Origin: Timema cristinae
Taxonomy: Eukaryota > Arthropoda > Insecta > Phasmatodea > Timematidae
Length of the DNA: 64,000 nucleotides
Direction of reading: 5' to 3'
Assembly: GCA_039000515.1 (NCBI GenBank)
Contig: JBCFYV010011135.1
Location: 21,602,927-21,666,926, forward strand
Below, in pieces: positions 59,356 to 64,000 of the stretch (position 1 is the stretch's first letter; the number at the start of each line of letters is the position of its first letter). The notes beneath the pieces were generated by a model, which worked only from the letters and a program-made list of their open reading frames with translations, made no database searches and was not told the origin of the DNA. Both the position numbers and the translations under genes were made by a program.

Positions 59356-61461
59356 AATTTATTTTCCCCATATTATTTTATCATCGGGGTGGGATTTTTG
59401 AGAATGGCCCCCTTTTTATTTAGGGAAAAGGGGAAAAGTGTTAAAGCATTTAGGAAAAAAAAAAACTTTCGGTAACCCAGTGAAAATTCCTATCGAAAAA
59501 CCTCCACATACCCAGAAAATCGAGGGGATAAAAAACGCATTCCCACCGATGGGGTTTGTAAATTTGGGTTAGGGCTTTAATGTTTAAACTTCATTTTTCT
59601 CTAACATTTTCATTTTGAACATAACTTTACATTTTTTTAAAAGGGCGTGTTTTTTAAACCCAAAAAACCTTTTTTTAATTAATTGATGGATTGGATCAAA
59701 CTGGAAACAAAATGGCTTCCCCCCCCCTTATCGCTCTCTTTGATCCCAAAATCTTTTCCCCCCACGGACAAGAAATATTAATTTGGGGGGTTTTAAAAAA
59801 TTGGGGTTGGGAAAAAAAAATTTCTAGATTAAAAAGGGTTTAAAAAAAATTTTAAAAAAAAACCCAAATTTTTAAATTGACCCTTTAAAATTTGGGGAAT
59901 AAATTTTTATCTATGGGTAAAATAAAAACCCGATTTATTTTTTTTAAAATTAAAATAAATTATTTTGATTTTTAAAAGAAAATTAACCAGAAAAAATTTT
60001 ATTGAAAAAAAATTTTAATTTCTTCCGAAAAAAAAAGCGGAAAAATATAAAAAAAAAACTTTTAAAATGTTTTGGGATTTTTAATTGGGGCAATTGTTTA
60101 AAAAATTTTATTTTTCCACTGGCTTGGAGGTAAAAATTTGGGTAATTTTTTTTAAATCTCAAAATATTGTTTAGCCACCTTAATGGGGGTTTCAGGAAAC
60201 GCAAATTTAAAGGGGAAATTTTTTTGGCAGTTTTTATATTAAAAAATTATTTTTTTAAAAATAAACCAAATAATTCGATTTGAATCTTAAAATTTAATTT
60301 ATTTTCCCCTGGTGCCCCAAAACATTTTGTTGAATATCTTTTAAAGGGGTGCCCGGGGAATTTAATGACAACTTTTTTTTCTTCTTAAAAAAAGTTTTTA
60401 GTCAATTGCTGCAAAGGCTAATGAGAGATATTCAAAAAATTAATATTGTTTACCCCAGGAAAAGGATTTTAAACTCTCTGTTCTTCCGGAGGCCATTTTT
60501 TTTTTATTTTGGAAAAAAAAAAAAAAGCGCTTTCATCGAAAAGGGGGGGAAAGATTGAAAATTTTATCCCAAAAACCATTTTTTTCCCCTTTAGCCTAAT
60601 TAATATCTGTGTATTCCCGGCCGAAAATGCCTTAAATTTGGGCGGAATAAAGTAAAAAGCTTCAGCTTGCGTATATGATTTTTGGAACAATCTGTAACCC
60701 GCATCCCCAAAAAATATTTTTTTTTAAAAATTTTTTGACGCTGTTTTGGGCTTTTTTAATTTTTTTTAGTGTGAAAAAATAAAAATTTTCTTGAAGTATA
60801 TGAGCAGTCATAGTATCTTTTTAAATTTTAAGAATGCCCCCAAATTTTCCCTTTGAATTAAAAAAAAAAAATTCAAAACACAATTTGGAAAAAAATATTT
60901 TTTTTAAATTTATATGATTAAAACTATTTTAAAGCTATAAATCACTTTTTTAACACAATGGCTGAAGGGGCCCATGGTTTAAATAAAATTTTGACAGCAA
61001 AAAATTTTTAGTTTTAGTTTTTTAGTACAATGTCTTATTCCCCGTTTAGAGTGTATGAAAATTTAAATGTTTTAGTTTCTACGTATTTAAAGGGAAGAGG
61101 AGGGTTGAATTTGAGGAAAAATTACGAAAAATTTGCGGGCTGAAAAAATTTTAAAAAACCATTTACTAAAAACCCCCCTCTGTTACATCCACCCGGGATT
61201 TGAACCTGATATTTTCCGTCCGAAAGTCCGTCTATGAACTAAAACCCCTTTAAACTATTAGAACACAAAAAGTGAGTCGATAAAAAAAACCCAAAAAGGA
61301 ATCGAACCTTCGGTTTGGGTACAAATTCTCAAATAAAATAAAATTTTTATTTTTGTAAAAACCAATAAAAAAAATTGATATAGATTTTAAAAGGCCTTAA
61401 TGACCTAAATTTGGTCGATGGGCTTTTTAAACCCAATAATAATAAATAAAATAAAAAAGAA

Positions 61462-61740
61462 ACCCCGCCCGGTGGCGTATTTGGCTGGCCGCGCTTGTGT
61501 TGAGCTCAATGTGGGGTTTGGGGGAGATCAAAGGTTCAAAATCTCGGTCGGGGAAATGAGGGGGGGGGGGTCCTAAATGGTTTTTCACTCCCCTTCCATG
61601 AAATGCGGGTTCATTTCCCTCAAATTTCCCAACCTTTAAATTTCCCAAAAATCCATTACGAAATTTATACTTAAACCCATATAACCCAAAATGGGTATTT
61701 GGGAAACGGGGTTTGCTAAAATTTTTACTATTTTTAAAAA
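61462..61740 (+). mobile_element. Garbled SINE-B copy
   Basis: CCCGCCCGGTGGCGTATTTG, GTGTTGAGCTCAA, TCCTAAATGGTTTTTCACTC and ATGAAATGCGGGTTCA in SINE-B order. Confidence 0.7.
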
Positions 61741-62659
61741 TAATAGAAATTAAAAAAAATTTCTATGTTTTTGAATTTTTACACCAAGAGCGCACCTAAA
61801 AACCCAAAATTTTATTGGGGAAATAAAAAGTGTTTAAAATTTAAACGGGTTTACAAATGCTTTGGGGGGCATGGGGTCCCCTTTAAAAACCACAAATTTT
61901 GAAATGGGGGGCTTTTTTGGGGCCGGTTTTTTTTAGAGACATCCCTGTATTATACCCGTAAATAAAACCAGAAAACGCTTTAAAAAGTCGTTTTCTATAC
62001 TCCCCACCAACAGGAGTGAAATTAGGATATAATTTTTTAAAAAAAAAAAAAAAATTTTTTACAAATTTTTAAAAATTTGGTTTGTAATTTTTTAAAATTG
62101 CCCCGTTTATTTTTAGAACAGAGAAATGTGCACCACTTTAAAAATTTATCTATTTTAAAAATTTGTTTTTATAAGTTGGAGAAATTAAACCCGGGAAGGT
62201 GTAGATGGGCCCTTTTTGGGTAGGAGATTAAAAAAAAAAATTTTATTATGGGCAAAAATTTCCCTATTTTTATATAAAAATTTCTAGGTAAAAAAAAATT
62301 TAGTATTACCTTTTAAATTTTTTTCTTCCCCAATTTTTTACATTTGACAGAGGGGAAGCATTATTTTTGTTTTAAATCTATAAAGGGTTTTTTGTCCTGG
62401 AAATTTAAAATGACCAAGTTTTTCAAATTTTAAAAAATTTTTTTAATTCTCATGTCTCTATGCTCAAAAATGGATTTTTAATGTTGTTGATATCACTTTT
62501 TTGAAGAAATTTAAACTAGGTTTGTACTGGAGCAATATTTTTTTTAAAAAAAAAAAAAGGTTTTTTTGCTTTTAAAAGGGAACAAAAACATTGCCCTTTA
62601 AAAGTCACGTTTTTACATTCCCCCCTTTAAGATGCCTGAGCTGAGCTTTTAATTACTTT

Positions 62660-62980
62660 TCCAGGTTAGGTACATCCGGGGAGGGGACCGGGTGGGTCCG
62701 GGTTAAATCCTGGGCCCCGGGAAAACAGTTTTTATCTGATTCCCAAACCCTTCCTTCACCTTGACAAGACTTTTTAAAATCACAACTTGTGAGTGGGGGG
62801 AATGGCCGGGCCCCCAAACCGGGGTTTTCGGATCCCACGTTAAACTGTGGGGTCCTCCTTTTCTTTCTCACAATCATCCTCCCATTACACATCATATAAT
62901 TCCTTACAGCCCGAAAGGGGTTTGTAAAAACTTTTGCAATAATAAAAATTAAATAATAATAATAATAATAATAAAAATTT
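62660..62980 (+). mobile_element. Garbled SINE-A copy
   Basis: GGGTTAAATCCTGGGCCCCG (B box region), ATCTGATTCCCAAACCCTTC, CACGTTAAACTGTGGGGTCC and (AAT)n tail. Confidence 0.75.
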
Positions 62981-63589
62981 TAATTTAAAAAATAATAAAA
63001 ATAAAAATTCCGGGGAAGGGAATTTAAATTTTAAGCATCTAATTTGAAAATTTAAAAAGGAAGGAGATGTTTTGATCAAGAAGGGGCGGGGAAACCTTTA
63101 CAAAAAAAAATTTTAAAAAAAAGTTAAATATAGGGAGGGAATATTGACCCTAAAAACAAGAAGTGACGACACTGTCCCTAATAGTGATACGTTTTTTCCT
63201 GGGGAAATGAAAATTTCGTGTTTTGGGTCATTGCAGAGAACACTATCCCGCCATGCGGGAAATTTGTTTGTGAGAAAGTATATGTTGGCAGGGGTAAAAA
63301 TAGGTCAAAGAGGAAAGTTGGGGGGGGGGGTTGGGGGGGCCGCCTAGGCGGGTTTAGGGGGGGGGACAATAGTACCCCGGGGCACTTCCAAAATCCCCGG
63401 AATTGTCCGGCAAAAAGGGGAAACGTTTCCCGTCTTATTCCTTTAAACCAAATTTTCCCAACAGATATCCCAACATGAACCCGATACACAAAAAAACAAA
63501 ATTCTCACCCCATTTTCCCCACTGCGTTTTAAAGAAATACCCCCCGGTCGATAACCGTATAAACCCAAGTCGTTGAGTGCAGGGGGTTT

Positions 63590-63690
63590 AAAACTTACAC
63601 AGAAGGAATTGTTTTCACCCCCCGGCAGGACAATAAGGGGAAATTCCTTGTAAAAAAGGGTTTTTTATAAACTTGCAACGCACATATATT
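63590..63690 (-). pseudogene. Possible third protease paralogue, exon 3 region (garbled)
   Basis: A plus-strand AAAACTTAC (donor complement) is followed at the spacing of genes A and B by a GC-rich patch, then AATAAGG, AAATTCCTTGT and ATAAACTTG. These can be laid against the exon 3 pattern of A and B almost without gaps. Base-call noise hides the His motif, so this is a weak lead. It may be nothing. Confidence 0.2.
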
Positions 63691-64000
63691 AAAAAAACAA
63701 TTTTTATAAATTGGGTGGAAAAAAAGGCCCCAGGGCCCTTTAAAATTTAAGGGAAAATATTACCTGGGAACCTAAATTTTTTTAATAGAAAAACTTATTA
63801 ATATTTTCTATTTTTTGGGGTTTTAAAACACACGTAGTCAATTTTCTAGTCTCTTTTAAAATTATTTTTTTAAATGTGGGTGTATTCTATTAAAAAAAAT
63901 TTTAGTAAAATTTTTTCAGGGTTAATTTAAAAGGGGAAGTAGAAAGTTTCTAAAAATTATTTTATTGAAAAAAACTTTTTTAAATTTTATATATAATTTT

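Larger units (their letters stand above)
52700..64000. other. Low-quality sequence block
   Basis: From about 52.7 kb, runs of A, C, G and T of four or more become pervasive. Known SINEs are recognisable but distorted, with bases replaced by copies of their neighbours (for example GTGGAATCC rendered GGGGGCCC). The onset is abrupt and affects everything to the window's end. This is the signature of poor base calls or an unpolished contig end, not of mutation. Apart from the repeats listed separately I see no reliable gene. Frames here should not be annotated. Confidence 0.85.

Overview
The window looks like nuclear DNA of an arthropod, most likely an insect. It is AT-rich, its genes have small exons with GT-AG introns, and several families of tRNA-derived SINEs are present. 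MITEs, LINE relics and (TA)n or (AAT)n microsatellites are also common. A hemipteran is plausible from the repeat style, but I cannot prove it.

The only convincing protein-coding content is a tandem pair of paralogous chymotrypsin-like (S1) serine protease genes on the minus strand. Each was assembled here from seven exons whose splice sites and reading phases match between the copies. Gene A (27075 down to 12084) reads through intact to a predicted 265-residue secreted zymogen: signal peptide, short propeptide, R|IANG activation site, His71, Asp124, Ser217. Gene B (49481 down to 36809) has the same seven exons and the same triad. Its exon 5 is 119 bp instead of 120, so the frame breaks unless an AG 11 bp further in is used as the acceptor. 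Both proteins have an intact triad but an unusual S1 pocket: Gly at position 189, Val or Phe at 216, His or Asn at 226.

Layout. 1-3112 is a satellite with a 796-bp higher-order period made of three diverged monomers of about 265 bp. 3113-12083 is intergenic, with SINEs, two copies of a TA-flanked MITE, a DUF4817-like relic and other decayed ORFs. 12084-27075 is gene A. 27076-36808 is intergenic and holds (TA)n arrays, a roughly 1.56-kb inverted duplication and a 26-copy 68-bp minisatellite. 36809-49481 is gene B, whose introns carry a perfect 508-bp palindrome and an element with long terminal inverted repeats. A 100-N gap lies at 49869-49968. 49969-52690 holds more mobile-element remains. 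From about 52.7 kb to the end the sequence changes character abruptly: homopolymer runs dominate, and recognisable SINE copies are garbled in a way that looks like bad base calling rather than mutation. Gene calls there are unsafe, although a possible third protease exon can be guessed near 63.6 kb.

Recurrent themes are two SINE families with different tRNA-like heads but one shared 3' tail, and repeated creation of inverted duplications (palindromes). Some of these can be dated after the gene duplication by comparing the two genes' matching introns.
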